Shown here: in pieces, positions 8,494 to 18,321 of the stretch
How positions within the stretch are numbered: the stretch's first letter is position 1
How the letters are laid out: each line of letters opens with the position of its first letter
Assembly: GCA_025055795.1 (NCBI GenBank)
Contig: JANWVV010000014.1
Span: 1-64,000, forward strand
Length of the DNA: 64,000 nucleotides
Direction: 5' to 3'
From: Gemmataceae bacterium
GTDB lineage: Bacteria; Planctomycetota; Planctomycetia; Gemmatales; Gemmataceae
The notes under the pieces: generated by a model
The model's input: only the letters and a program-made list of their open reading frames with translations
Told to the model about the DNA's origin: nothing
Databases searched by the model: none
Program-made: the position numbers and the translations under genes

Positions 8494-9519
8494 CTATTGC
8501 ATGTGCTGGTAGATCTGGTCTATTAACCCTCCTTCGGCAAAGAATCGCCGTTGGATTTCAGGCCAGCTTCCTAATTGATATTGAGGATCCAGAGGACGGA
8601 GAAGCTGTAACGGCTGGAAACGGGGATCATTCTGCCAGTTGACGGGTCGAAGGTAATGTTCTGCTATGATGTTCTGGGCCGTAGAGCTATAAAGAAAACG
8701 GATGTATTCCCACGCTAAGGTATGATGGACAGCTTGTTGCAGATTAGCGTCCACGACGGCCACGTGCGGCTCGGCTTGGATACTTAACGGGGGATGAATA
8801 ATTTCCACGCGGCCCCGCAGTTCTCGCTGCTGGAGATACGCTTCATTTTCCCAGGTAAGCAGGACATCACCGATCCCTTTGCGGGCAAAGGTCAGAGCAG
8901 CCCCGCGGGAACCACTGTCTAACACGGGAACACGGCGAAGCATTTCCTGGAGAAATTGACGGGCATCCGCGGGGCTGCCCCCTCGTGCGACTACACTTAG
9001 CCAGGCAGCTAGCACGTTGAGCCGGGCAGCTCCGCTAGTCTTGGGATTGGCTGTTACGATCCGGATGTCACCCCGAATCAGATCAGGCCAGTCTTGAATG
9101 TTCCACGGATTCCCTTGACGTACGACAAACACCACTGTGGAAATGTAAGGCAAACAGCGGTTAGGAAACCGGTTTTCCCAGTCCTGGTTCACCAAACCTT
9201 TCTGGACCAATGCGTCAATGTCCAGCCACAATGCTAGTGAGACGACGTGGGCTGGTAAGCCATCAATAACGGCGCGTGTCTGGGCACCGGAACCTCCATG
9301 GGACATCCTCACACGGACGGTTTCCCCACATTGTTGTTCCCAGTACTGGGCAAAGGCCCGATTGATGCGTCGGTATAATTCCCGCGTGGCGTCATAGGAG
9401 GCATGGAGAAGTTGTGCACTACCCTGCGTGGACCAACAGCCGCTATAAAGCCCCACTGATGTAGCAACTGTCTGCAAAAAAGTCCGACGACTCACCAAGA
9501 CATTATTGGTATGCTTCAT
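8494..9519 (-). CDS. Sulfate/thiosulfate ABC transporter substrate-binding protein
   Basis: Extracytoplasmic binding protein of the Sbp/CysP family, 341 residues. Family blocks are clear: LLHASYDATRELY after the signal, VRMSHGGSGAQTRAVIDGL, SLALWLDIDAL, and IVTANPKTSGAARLNVLAAW, the oxyanion-binding loop. The N terminus has a twin-arginine-like SRRTFLQ at 10-16 followed by a hydrophobic stretch and GCWS, so export may be by Tat. The Cys could be a weak lipobox, although Tyr-Ser-Gly before it is atypical. No CysT, CysW or CysA gene is nearby, so the permease must be elsewhere or the protein works alone. No strong ribosome binding site precedes the chosen ATG. Confidence 0.88.
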   Translation of the reverse strand: MKHTNNVLVSRRTFLQTVATSVGLYSGCWSTQGSAQLLHASYDATRELYRRINRAFAQYWEQQCGETVRVRMSHGGSGAQTRAVIDGLPAHVVSLALWLDIDALVQKGLVNQDWENRFPNRCLPYISTVVFVVRQGNPWNIQDWPDLIRGDIRIVTANPKTSGAARLNVLAAWLSVVARGGSPADARQFLQEMLRRVPVLDSGSRGAALTFARKGIGDVLLTWENEAYLQQRELRGRVEIIHPPLSIQAEPHVAVVDANLQQAVHHTLAWEYIRFLYSSTAQNIIAEHYLRPVNWQNDPRFQPLQLLRPLDPQYQLGSWPEIQRRFFAEGGLIDQIYQHMQ

Positions 9520-9794
9520 AGAAGATCACTTTATCCACTCGAGCCAACAATGGCAGCCACCACGGGTGTCATGGTTGTGGTACGCAACAAGTTTTTCTCA
9601 GCCTCTTTTTGTGGAGTCGGAACATTGATTGGCGTGTAGGGTATTTTGTAATGGGGATGTATTCTGTTAGCATTTTTTCAGACCGAGGTCCACAGGGATA
9701 TAGGTAATAGCTCTGCACGTGAGACTTGGGGAGAAACGGAAGGAATAATTGCCTGAGCGCGAATCCCGTTTTTTCAACGCCCCCACAGAGAGTT

Positions 9795-10550
9795 TCACAC
9801 TTTTGGGGGGAGAAGGGTATCGACATGAGGCAAGTCGTGCAGGGATTTCAGGCCGAATAGTTGCAGGAACTTGCGAGTTGTTCCATAGAGTTGAGGCCGA
9901 CCCAAGGTATCTTGTCGTCCTACGACACGGACCAACCCCTTCTCCAGCAGCTGACGCAGCGGCTCACTGACCGTTGTGCCACGGAGCTTTTCTATTTCGG
10001 CCCGCGTGATCGGCTGTTTGTAAGCGATCACGGCCAGTGTTTCCCAAGCGGCGGGGCTGAGGCGAACATCCCGACCGGTATGCCGTAACCGGGCTAACCA
10101 GGGATGATAGCAGGGGCGTGTCAACAGCTGATAGCCACCGGCCAATTCGACCAGGTGGAATGCGGTTTGGTCACTATCGTAAAGTTGTTGGAGTCGTTGT
10201 AGAAGCTGGGCGGCAGTGGCAGTATCGGCAAGGTAGGCCGCTTCGGCTAGTTGACGGAGGGATAATGGTTCGTGGGCCATGAGAAGTACAGCTTCCAGAC
10301 GTGCCAGTTGGGTGTCCCGAGCTAGGGGATCCGTCGGCACGCTGGCAGTGTGGGGAGCACGCCAAAGCCAGGGCCAGTGGCGGCGGGCATTACCCGGTCG
10401 CAGATGCATCGGTCGGCGGCGAGCAACGCCCCAGGATTGGTCTGGTTTGCGCGGCCATCCCTGCATGACAGTACGGACTTTGCTCCGAAGTTGCGGCCCC
10501 ACGAGGGCCAATCCTACTCGGTTTGAACCAGCCCCGGCTGCCGCAGGCAA
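9795..10550 (-). CDS. scpB: Segregation and condensation protein B
   Basis: Accessory subunit of the SMC-ScpAB condensin that organises and segregates the chromosome. The conserved core begins near residue 83 (LARLEAVLLMAHEPLSLRQLAEAA) and contains two winged-helix units. It includes the diagnostic ETLAVIAYKQPITRAEIEKLRG and LVRVVGRQDTLGRPQLYGTT. The longest frame gives 251 residues; its first 75 or so are Arg/Pro-rich and not family-like. Starts at 10466 or 10409 are therefore equally possible and would give a protein nearer the usual 180-220. scpA is not adjacent. The gene is divergent from nuoH. Confidence 0.88.
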   Translation of the reverse strand: MPAAAGAGSNRVGLALVGPQLRSKVRTVMQGWPRKPDQSWGVARRRPMHLRPGNARRHWPWLWRAPHTASVPTDPLARDTQLARLEAVLLMAHEPLSLRQLAEAAYLADTATAAQLLQRLQQLYDSDQTAFHLVELAGGYQLLTRPCYHPWLARLRHTGRDVRLSPAAWETLAVIAYKQPITRAEIEKLRGTTVSEPLRQLLEKGLVRVVGRQDTLGRPQLYGTTRKFLQLFGLKSLHDLPHVDTLLPPKV

Positions 10551-10685
10551 CTATTTCCCTAAATATCCATCAAACCGCACCGTTGTCGAGGCAGAGTTGT
10601 ACCACTGACAGAATGTCTTGTGGGCTAATCGCTTTAGACGCGGGTAGCGGAACAGGGCGGGGATGGCCCTTGGGGGGAAGTCACC

Positions 10686-11906
10686 GTGCTGGAATTCTGG
10701 TCGGCCTATCTGTATCAGCCGTGGAACGTCTTGGCGGCGGGGCTTACCGCTGCTGCTCTGTTATTTGCTTTTGTGGGGCTGTCGGCCTTTCTGGCCATCT
10801 GGGCGGAACGTAAGGTCTCTGGCCGGATCCAGGATCGTCTTGGGCCTTCCCGTGTGGGGCCTTTTGGTCTGCTACAGTCGCTGGCCGACGCCATCAAACT
10901 GCTGGCCAAGGAGGATCATGCCCCCGCGGGAGCGGATCGCCCCCTGTTTCGATTGGCACCGTATCTAGCTTTTTGCGCCAGCTTTACGGGCTTTTTAGCG
11001 TTACCGTTCGGGGCGGGACTAGTCGGTTGGGACTTACAGGTAGCCGCCTTTTTTATGCTAGCCGTCCTTTCCAGTGAAGTGTTTGGGGTGGTGTTGGCGG
11101 GTTATGCCTCCGGGAGCAAATGGTCGCTGTTTGGAGGTATGCGGGAGGCCGCTCAAGTGGTCAGCTACGAGGTGCCCCGCTCGTTGTGCGTTGTCATCCC
11201 AGTGTGTCTGGCAGGCACACTGAACCTGAATACCATGGCCCGTCAACAGGTGGGCGGATTCTGGGAGTGGAACATCTTCCATGATCCGTTTGCCTGGCTG
11301 GCATTTTTCGTGTTCTTCATCACCGCGACGGCTAGTTGCAAACGGGCGCCCTTCGATCTGGCCGAGGCAGAAAGTGAACTGGTGGCTGGCTTCCATACCG
11401 AATACAGCGGCTTCCGCTGGTCGATTTTTTTCCTGGCTGAATATGGCAGCATGTTCGCTGTCAGCGGTCTGGCCACTCATTTGTATTTAGGCGGATGGCA
11501 CTCGGGGGTGTTGCCCTTTGAACCGGCAGAACGTTGGGGACCACTGTGGGGGAATCTTGTCAACGTGCTGGTCTTCGTCACCAAATGCTGGGTGCTGGTG
11601 CTCATCATGATGTGGTTGCGTTGGACCCTGCCGCGGTTGCGGATTGATCAGGTCATGGAAACATGCCTGTTTTACCTGCTCCCCATTAGTTGTGTGTTAC
11701 TCGCCGGGGTGTGCCTGTGGCAGGTGATGGTAAGCCCTGAGTGGGCACGGATGGTCCGCTGGTTGCTGGCTGGGGCGACTGCTGCTGCCCTGCTGCTACT
11801 GTTTGTGAGCGTTCTGCGACCGCTGCCCGAAAATACACCACGGGGCCGGTTGCCGGGAGCTTGGAAGGATCAACCCTGGCCATCTTTGCCCGTACAGCGG
11901 TCTTGA
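10686..11906 (+). CDS. nuoH: NADH-quinone oxidoreductase subunit H
   Basis: Membrane subunit of respiratory complex I that helps form the quinone-binding chamber. The 406 residues contain about eight hydrophobic helices and the family hallmarks ERKVSGRIQDRLGPSRVGPF and LLQSLADAIKLLAKED. The acidic loop FDLAEAESELVAGFHTEYSG lies further on. The start is a GTG at 10686 preceded by GGGGGGAAG. Unusually for nuoH, no other nuo gene lies next to it: scpB is upstream and divergent, a GYF-domain gene is convergent downstream. Its coding sequence looks intact. The stop codon sits inside a hairpin (see terminator). Confidence 0.93.
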   Translation: MLEFWSAYLYQPWNVLAAGLTAAALLFAFVGLSAFLAIWAERKVSGRIQDRLGPSRVGPFGLLQSLADAIKLLAKEDHAPAGADRPLFRLAPYLAFCASFTGFLALPFGAGLVGWDLQVAAFFMLAVLSSEVFGVVLAGYASGSKWSLFGGMREAAQVVSYEVPRSLCVVIPVCLAGTLNLNTMARQQVGGFWEWNIFHDPFAWLAFFVFFITATASCKRAPFDLAEAESELVAGFHTEYSGFRWSIFFLAEYGSMFAVSGLATHLYLGGWHSGVLPFEPAERWGPLWGNLVNVLVFVTKCWVLVLIMMWLRWTLPRLRIDQVMETCLFYLLPISCVLLAGVCLWQVMVSPEWARMVRWLLAGATAAALLLLFVSVLRPLPENTPRGRLPGAWKDQPWPSLPVQRS

Positions 11907-11956
11907 AACGGCGAGCCATAGTCGGACGCCGTTTCAGGCTCTGAGAGAGCTTTCTT
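11904..11956 (+). terminator. Terminator hairpins after nuoH
   Basis: TGAAACGGCG and CGCCGTTTCA (11904-11913 and 11927-11936) form a perfect 10-bp stem that includes the nuoH stop codon. A second short stem, GCTCT/AGAGC (11938-11950), is followed directly by TTTCTTC, as in an intrinsic terminator. It lies between convergent genes and may serve to stop nuoH transcription. Confidence 0.55.
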
Positions 11957-11973
11957 CATGATGATTGAGCCCC

Positions 11974-13659
11974 TTAGGCACTTTCACCCGAAGAGGGAGG
12001 ACCAACGGGGACTGCTGGAGGGAAGATAGGGACCTGAACCGGAGTTGAAGCGGGAGGGGTAGTACCTGGAGTCGGGGAAGGAGATTCATTCTGTTGCCCA
12101 GGGACAGGAGACGACGCTGACGCATTTTGCGAATTGGGCGACGGTTGGCCGACGACATAAGGCAACGCCAGGGCCTTTGCCAGGGCTAACATCTGCTGAT
12201 CGAATTCCTCGGCACCCGGTTGCAGTCGGAGAACTCGTTCCTCATACCACAGCCGTTGCGTGACTATCAACATGAGGTCCGCAAACAGCGTGCTGTAGAA
12301 GAGCAGACGTCCTACGTACTCGATCCAGGAGAAGTGTAGTTGAAGATCCCAAGGGCGAATCCAGGAAGTCTTTTTGTCGATTCCTACCAGAAAGCGGTCT
12401 CCTGGTTTGGCGGTGCTCAGATAAATGACAAATAACAGGATGGCGACGATGGCCAAGGCCATGACCACGTATTGCGTTTTCACAATCTGCGCCACGTCCT
12501 GGGGTTGGTTTAACGGTCGAGTCAACAGGTTGAACCGGAACAGAAAGATCAGCGGGGCACCAATCCACAAGGCCAGGCTGATTAGTAACATTAAATTGCC
12601 GACAAGGTGGTAGACCAGCACGAAGGTGGCCAGCGTCAGCAAGGCAAACAGAGGGATGCTGGCGATCATTCCCCATCCAGGTGCTATAGCGGCTGGGAAA
12701 AACAGTTTGATACGCAAACAGCCGCGGCTTAGAGCCGGTAACAGCGATAGCACCAGGGGCATGACAGAAATGTGGAAGCGAATGCTAATCATCGGAATAG
12801 TTATGTTTTTTGGGACTTCAAATTCTCTCACCGTGGTTTGCGGCTCCTTATCTAGCTCGATGAGCCACTCGCTTGGGATGAAGACGACAATAAGCGGGAT
12901 GCTCAATCCTACGATGCCGCCCCCGATGACGTAGATAAAGGAGAAGCGTAAACGCTCGAAGCTGTTCACAGCCAGAAACGCGGCGATGGCAACAGCTAGA
13001 ACAGATAGCGGCATTAGGAACTGTATCAGCGTCCCGAAACGCGTGTATTGAATAGCATTCTGATTGCCGTCACTAACCAGACCGCTTAGCACATGCATGA
13101 ACTGAAACGCAGCAGCGGCACCCATAAATCCGCAGGCTATTCCCAAGACAGCGCGTCGCCACAAGGCGTAATTGGCCAGTCGTCCGGACAGATCAGCCTG
13201 AGCCAACCGCTGTTGCTCTTGAGGCAAAGGAGCGATGGCCTGAGGGTACCCATGGAAGAGCCGCTGCCAATATACCCCCTGGCGGCGAAGAAAGGCCAAC
13301 AGTCGTAGAAGCAACTCGTCCCAAGGCGAGGGTGGTAGTTGCTGGGGGCCAGGTAATCCGCCGTGACCGCCGGGGCGGGGAGCGGGAAAGCCTGTTGGAA
13401 GAGTACTCCGACTGGGTATGGCCGCCGGAGCGGTTCTGGCCGTTGGCACCGGGACCGATCGGAACAAACCTACCAACTCGGGGACCCGCTGGGCCTCTAC
13501 CCATTGAGCCATTCCTTGACGCCAGATCAGATCACCGGGAGCCAATCGCCCCGCAACCACTGCTTGCTGTACTTGTTCCCAGGTAAGCGGTCCATATTGA
13601 ACCCCCTGATGGATGTAATACCAGACCATCTGCATGGCTGCTCGCCCTTGTATATCCAT
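11974..13659 (-). CDS. GYF-domain multi-pass membrane protein of unknown function
   Basis: A 561-residue protein. The N terminus (about 11-66) is a GYF_2 (DUF4339) domain: WYYIHQGVQYGPLTWEQVQQ, then GDLIWRQGMAQWVEA. GYF_2 domains usually bind partner peptides next to a membrane anchor. A Pro-rich linker (about 70-120) leads to roughly ten hydrophobic segments between residues 165 and 510, then a Ser/Pro/Thr-rich tail. No enzymatic motif is visible in the membrane part. Starts at Met9 or Met11 would also leave the domain complete. The gene is convergent with nuoH and shares a strand with the DUF2784 gene behind it, separated by about 600 bp counted between starts and stops of the longer frames. 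The function is unknown. Confidence 0.8.
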   Translation of the reverse strand: MDIQGRAAMQMVWYYIHQGVQYGPLTWEQVQQAVVAGRLAPGDLIWRQGMAQWVEAQRVPELVGLFRSVPVPTARTAPAAIPSRSTLPTGFPAPRPGGHGGLPGPQQLPPSPWDELLLRLLAFLRRQGVYWQRLFHGYPQAIAPLPQEQQRLAQADLSGRLANYALWRRAVLGIACGFMGAAAAFQFMHVLSGLVSDGNQNAIQYTRFGTLIQFLMPLSVLAVAIAAFLAVNSFERLRFSFIYVIGGGIVGLSIPLIVVFIPSEWLIELDKEPQTTVREFEVPKNITIPMISIRFHISVMPLVLSLLPALSRGCLRIKLFFPAAIAPGWGMIASIPLFALLTLATFVLVYHLVGNLMLLISLALWIGAPLIFLFRFNLLTRPLNQPQDVAQIVKTQYVVMALAIVAILLFVIYLSTAKPGDRFLVGIDKKTSWIRPWDLQLHFSWIEYVGRLLFYSTLFADLMLIVTQRLWYEERVLRLQPGAEEFDQQMLALAKALALPYVVGQPSPNSQNASASSPVPGQQNESPSPTPGTTPPASTPVQVPIFPPAVPVGPPSSGESA

Positions 13660-13802
13660 GCCGTATTATAAAACATGTCCAGTTTAGCTGTTGTCGCGTG
13701 AACCGAACAAGAGATGAGGATTAAAGGTGATGAGCGGATGATCCAACCGTCATCCGCCACTGAGAGGGACCAGGTGTTGGTACAGGTAGGCGTTGCTTGA
13801 GC

Positions 13803-14276
13803 TTAAGGGTTCGGGTGGCACGCAGCAGCGGCGTCCGTACAGACATCACCCGTCGGTAAAGAGCGCGACGTGCCGGTCCACAGACGGAAAAGACGCGGAG
13901 GATACATGATAAGTCCCTGAACGACCAAAGCTAACATGGCAATGTATACCGTAGTAAAGAAAATTTCGGGCAGGTCCTCATAGAAAAGCAGATAATGCGC
14001 CAGCCGTCCAAGAAATGTTTCGCCGCTGTTGAAGGGTTGCCCGGCGATTTCCCGCAGTTGCTCTTCCCATACGGTCAGGGGACAGCGTATGCCCATGACC
14101 GCCTCGTAGGCCACGATCCCTATGGCCAGCAGGTGTGTCAGTCGGAACCATGGATTGCGTGCCCATTGCCATTGGAAGGGAGCTGCGATCACAATTAACA
14201 CCTGCCCCACCAGCACGTAGGCGACGTAGGCCAAATGAACAATCACTACCAGGTCTGCAAGCAACCCATACACCAT
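13803..14276 (-). CDS. DUF2784 family membrane protein
   Basis: A 157-residue protein with four predicted membrane helices: LLADLVVIVHLAYVAYVLVG, then LTHLLAIGIVAYEAVMG, then two more. The conserved GIRCPLTVWEEQLR and the FLGRLAHYLLFYEDLPEIFF segment are typical of DUF2784, a family without known function. I chose the ATG at 14276 because GAGGG lies seven bases upstream; 15 further in-frame codons upstream have no support. A long gene-free region follows on its upstream side. Confidence 0.85.
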   Translation of the reverse strand: MVYGLLADLVVIVHLAYVAYVLVGQVLIVIAAPFQWQWARNPWFRLTHLLAIGIVAYEAVMGIRCPLTVWEEQLREIAGQPFNSGETFLGRLAHYLLFYEDLPEIFFTTVYIAMLALVVQGLIMYPPRLFRLWTGTSRSLPTGDVCTDAAAACHPNP

Positions 14277-15572
14277 AGCTATGCCCTCATTAATTGATAC
14301 CTCGCTGACTAGTGACAGCAAAAGAACGGGTCTTGCTTGACCTGCAGAAGGAAAGGGGCGGATCGAGGGTAACCTTCTGCAACCGGCGGAGTCATTCGAA
14401 CCAGATGTTCCTAAGTGTAGGATTCAAATGGTCACAAATTATTCCCTATTTCAGCCTGTTGCTTTGTTTTCGATCAGAATAACAACCCTTCCAATCAAGT
14501 ACGACATTCAGATCAAGGCATGACAAATATCACATTAAGAAAAACAGATGGTACTAGAAGTATAGGAATGTGACCGAATGATTGTTTTTAGGCTGATCAC
14601 TTGAACGATATTCGCCCCAGTCCCCGCTACGGAACAGACGGGGAATGCCGAGGAGATAAACAGCTGTTGGCGGATGCTGTAAGGACGGTTGTTGGCAAAC
14701 ACCCCCGTCGGTGGTGCAGGTTACTTTGTTAATCATTGAGCTTTAATCCACGAATGCATGTACCGTTGCCCTCGAATGCTCTTTGTCACAACAGCGACGT
14801 CATAAATGCCAATTAGAATTATCGTTAGAATTGTTAGATTGAGGATAACCAGGATCGATAGCGGTATTAAGGATTTCCTTCAGAGGAAGGCTTCGATGCT
14901 CTAACAGAATGATTTTGGCCGAGCGGCGTGATGGAGTTACGATCTTCGGCCTACAAGCAGGCACGCTATACCCAACCCTACCCTGGATCCTAATGTGTGG
15001 ACGTTAATCCAATCGCACCTGTCGCCACCCAATTTCCAGTTGGGGATCACCGCGGTGGTGGACCTATGCGACCCCGCCTCAGGCAGCGGACTGACGGTAT
15101 GCCGCTGGGTGGTGGAAAACACACTGAGTGGGATGTATCACTGTTGCCGCGTAACTAGTTAGGAGCGTTGCGTTGATGTTCATCAGGCTTGCTGAACCTC
15201 AGACGCATCCTGAGCTGTCAAAATAAATCCTTTCATAAACTTATTCTGTTTGATGGTCTTACTTCCAAACGAAAAGTCCAAACAGGCTGTGTTTGTTCCA
15301 TGCGGATTCTACATGACTGCATCGAGTTCACTTAAGTAAAAGTGAACTCATTTAAGTAAAACAGTTGTGATTGAGAGTCAGGGGGATGTGAGCAAGAGTC
15401 TACTAAATATCTCTACAGACATCGGTCAAGGAAAATTTGCTCTGGACAAAGCCAACTGCCCTTCTCTCTGGCAAAGGTTAACGGATACGATGTTATAGCA
15501 TCAAGTACGGCGTTGTTTTTTCACCTGTCTGTCCGTTGAGGCGCTTGTGGGTGGTTGGAGAGGGCCCGCACC
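14277..15572. other. Long gene-free region upstream of the DUF444/spoVR genes
   Basis: About 1.3 kb, AT-rich, without a supported gene. A plus-strand frame from about 14928 to 15165 is open (it reads ...PTLDPNVWTLIQSHLSPP...) but has no recognisable start or family, and may be a decayed gene. A strong inverted repeat sits at 15324-15349. In many bacteria a prkA gene would occupy this position before the DUF444 gene; nothing like PrkA is readable here. Confidence 0.45.
15324..15349. repeat. Perfect inverted repeat with 10-bp arms
   Basis: GAGTTCACTT and AAGTGAACTC are perfect complements around the 6-base centre AAGTAA. A half-copy of the centre, TTTAAGTAAAAC, follows directly, so TTAAGTAAAA occurs twice 19 bp apart. 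It lies about 225 bp upstream of the DUF444 gene. A dimeric regulator site is one reading; a transcript hairpin is another. Confidence 0.6.
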
Positions 15573-16673
15573 GTGGGGCAGAAAATTGAACAGGACTTGC
15601 AGCGATTCCGCAAGATTGTTCGCGGAAAGATTAAAAGTGATCTGGCCAAGTACATCAGCCGCGGCGAACTGATCGGCAAAAAAGGGAAAGACCTGGTTTC
15701 GATTCCGCTGCCCCAGATCCAGATACCGCAATTCCGTTACGGCAAGAAGAACTCTGGGGGGGTAGGGATTGGGCCTGGGCAACCGGGTCAACCGCTCACC
15801 GCTCCGCAGGGGGAAGGGGAACCCCAAGCGGGCAACGAACCCGGTGCCCACCTTCTGGAAGTTGAGCTCACTTTGGAGGAGTTGGCCGACATCCTCGGCG
15901 AAGAACTAGCTTTACCCCGTATCCAGCCCAAGGGTGAACGCAACATCGTCAGCGAAAAAGACAAATATTCCAGTATTCGCAGTGTAGGGCCGGAATCCCT
16001 TCGTCACTTCAAGCGTACCTTCCGCCGTGCGTTGAAGCGACAACTGGCTAGTGGCACCTACGATCCGCATAACCCCATCGTAATCCCGGTCCGTGAGGAC
16101 AAACGCTACCGGAGCTGGAAGGAAGTGCCCAAACCGGAAGCGGTCGCCTGCATCTTCTACATGATGGACGTTTCCGGCAGTATGACCGACGAACAGAAAG
16201 AACTGGTCCGCATCGAAGCCTTCTGGATCGATACCTGGATCAAACGCCATTACAAAGGGGTAGAAACGGTCTACATCATCCATGATGCCGCGGCCGCCGA
16301 AGTCGACGAGCACCGCTTCTATCACACCCGCGAAAGCGGCGGCACCAAAATCTCCTCCGCCTACGAACTTTGTCACAGGATCATCGATCACCGCTATCCC
16401 CCCAGCCAGTGGAATATCTATGCGTTCCACTTTTCCGATGGTGACAACTGGGGGGAAGACATTCCCCGTTGCCTGGAAATCCTCAGGCAGCAGCTGTTGC
16501 CCAAGTTGAATCTGTTCGGCTACGGCCAAGTTGACTCGCCTTACGGCAGTGGCGAGTTTTTCGAGCATGTACGGGAACTGGTTGATAGTCACGACAACCT
16601 GGTCGTCAGCCGGATAGTCAACCGGGAATCGATCGTCGACAGTATCAAGGAATTCCTGGGGACCGGCCGGTAA
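15573..16673 (+). CDS. DUF444 family protein (YeaH/YhbH type), von Willebrand A-like
   Basis: Cytoplasmic protein of the YeaH/YhbH family, which in enterobacteria and Bacillus works with the PrkA kinase and SpoVR/YcgB under nutrient stress. The 366 residues start [20 protein letters not shown], the normal family beginning. A Pro/Gly-rich linker lies near 65-95. A vWA-like domain has the MIDAS motif DVSGS from Asp199 ([18 protein letters not shown]), then [14 protein letters not shown] and [12 protein letters not shown] chose the GTG at 15573 because GGAGAGG precedes it by nine bases; a TTG at 15555 is the alternative. spoVR follows after 115 bp on the same strand. The kinase gene prkA is missing upstream. 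Confidence 0.9.
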   Translation: MGQKIEQDLQRFRKIVRGKIKSDLAKYISRGELIGKKGKDLVSIPLPQIQIPQFRYGKKNSGGVGIGPGQPGQPLTAPQGEGEPQAGNEPGAHLLEVELTLEELADILGEELALPRIQPKGERNIVSEKDKYSSIRSVGPESLRHFKRTFRRALKRQLASGTYDPHNPIVIPVREDKRYRSWKEVPKPEAVACIFYMMDVSGSMTDEQKELVRIEAFWIDTWIKRHYKGVETVYIIHDAAAAEVDEHRFYHTRESGGTKISSAYELCHRIIDHRYPPSQWNIYAFHFSDGDNWGEDIPRCLEILRQQLLPKLNLFGYGQVDSPYGSGEFFEHVRELVDSHDNLVVSRIVNRESIVDSIKEFLGTGR

Positions 16674-16788
16674 CCATACTCTCTGGTCCGGTGCAATGAT
16701 GGCCAGATGAAGGCCGGACCGCGGTTCAGTCGCCCGAATACACCCTGCCCTTCGGTACTGGACCGTTGGTCATTTTGAGGAGCCTGCC

Positions 16789-18321
16789 ATGGTCTGGGGT
16801 TATTACGATACCAGTCTCCCCCCCCATTTGCGCGTCCTGAAGGACGAGATCGAAGGGTACGCTCGTGAGTACGGCCTCGACTTTTTCGAGACCATTTTCG
16901 AAGTAGTCGATGCAGACGATCTGAATGAGATTGCGGCCTACGGTGGTTTCCCCACCCGCTATCCCCACTGGTCATTCGGCATGCAGTATGAAGAGCTTAA
17001 GAAAAGCTACGAGTACGGTCTGTCGAAGATCTACGAAATGGTGATCAACAACGATCCGTGCTACGCCTATCTGATGCGTTGCAACCATGTGGTCGATCAG
17101 AAGCTGGTGATGGCCCACGTGTACGGGCACTGCGATTTTTTCAAAAACAATGCCTACTTTGCCCACACTAACCGCAAAATGATGGATGAAATCGCTAATC
17201 ATGCCGCCCGGATCCGTCGCTACGTCGAACGGTACGGCGAAGACGAGGTGGAGTCGTTTTTGGACAAGTGCATGTCGATCGACGATCTGATCGATATCCA
17301 CTCCGTGGCGATTCGGCGGCGGGACGACACCTCCAAGTACGATTTTGCTAGTCTGGCTGCCGAGGAACCGCAAGACAAGCCCCGCCCTCTGAAGTTCCGG
17401 GCCAAGCCTTACATGGACGAGTACATCAATCCGCCCGAGGTCCTGCTGGCCGAGGACGAAGAACGCCGACGTCTCAAGGACATGCGCGTGCCCCACTTCC
17501 CTGAGCGGCCGGAAAAGGACGTTCTGCTGTTCCTGATCGAACACGCCCCCCTCAAAAACTGGCAACGTGACATCCTTAGTATTGTCCGGGATGAAGCCTA
17601 CTACTTCTACCCTCAAGCCCAGACCAAAATCATGAATGAAGGGTGGGCCTCATACTGGCATTCCACCATCATGACGCAAAAAGCTCTGCATCCATCCGAA
17701 CTGATCGATTACGCGGACCACCACTCGGGGACCATGGCGACCACCGGCGGTCGGCTGAACCCCTACAAGTTGGGACTGGAACTGTTCCGAGACATCGAAC
17801 GACGCTGGAACACGGGCCAGTTCGGACCGGAGTGGGAAAACTGCGACGACATGGAAAAGAAACGTACATGGGATAAACAACTAGGACTAGGTCGGCAAAA
17901 AATCTTCGAAGTCCGCCGCATCCACAACGACATTACCTTTATCGATACCTTTCTCACCCCCGAATTCTGCCGGCAACACAACATGTTCTCGTATGTTTAC
18001 AACGAACAGGACCGTAACTATGTAATTGAAAGCCGCGAATTCGAGAAAATCAAACAACGCTTGTTGTTCAACCTCACTAATCTGGGTAAGCCCTGGATCT
18101 ATGTGATTGATGGAAACCATGGAAATCGTGGCGAACTATTATTGCGTCATGATTATAATGGCGTAGAACTAAAACTAGACGAGGCACGAGACGTCTTGGC
18201 CAACATCCAATATATCTGGACTCGTCCCGTACACTTGGAAACAGTTATTAATGACCAACCGACACTGATCAGCTACGACGGTTCTCACTACACTCAGGAA
18301 AAGATTAAAAAACTCTCCTGA
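16789..18321 (+). CDS. spoVR: SpoVR family protein
   Basis: 510 residues, full length for the SpoVR/YcgB family, whose molecular activity is still unclear; members act in spore cortex formation in Bacillus and in stress survival elsewhere. The conserved features are present: the FFETIFEVVDADDLNEIAAY start, the HVYGHCDFFKNN block, IVRDEAYYFYPQAQTKIMNE, the GWASYWHSTI motif, and the C-terminal GNRGELLLRHDYNGVELKLD. GAGGAGCCTGCC sits before the ATG. It forms a two-gene unit with the DUF444 gene, which supports joint action. Confidence 0.93.
   Translation: MVWGYYDTSLPPHLRVLKDEIEGYAREYGLDFFETIFEVVDADDLNEIAAYGGFPTRYPHWSFGMQYEELKKSYEYGLSKIYEMVINNDPCYAYLMRCNHVVDQKLVMAHVYGHCDFFKNNAYFAHTNRKMMDEIANHAARIRRYVERYGEDEVESFLDKCMSIDDLIDIHSVAIRRRDDTSKYDFASLAAEEPQDKPRPLKFRAKPYMDEYINPPEVLLAEDEERRRLKDMRVPHFPERPEKDVLLFLIEHAPLKNWQRDILSIVRDEAYYFYPQAQTKIMNEGWASYWHSTIMTQKALHPSELIDYADHHSGTMATTGGRLNPYKLGLELFRDIERRWNTGQFGPEWENCDDMEKKRTWDKQLGLGRQKIFEVRRIHNDITFIDTFLTPEFCRQHNMFSYVYNEQDRNYVIESREFEKIKQRLLFNLTNLGKPWIYVIDGNHGNRGELLLRHDYNGVELKLDEARDVLANIQYIWTRPVHLETVINDQPTLISYDGSHYTQEKIKKLS

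Noticed and set aside
14928..15165. Open frame in the gap before the DUF444 gene
   Set aside because: No start codon with support and no recognisable family; kept only as a possible remnant in the gap description.
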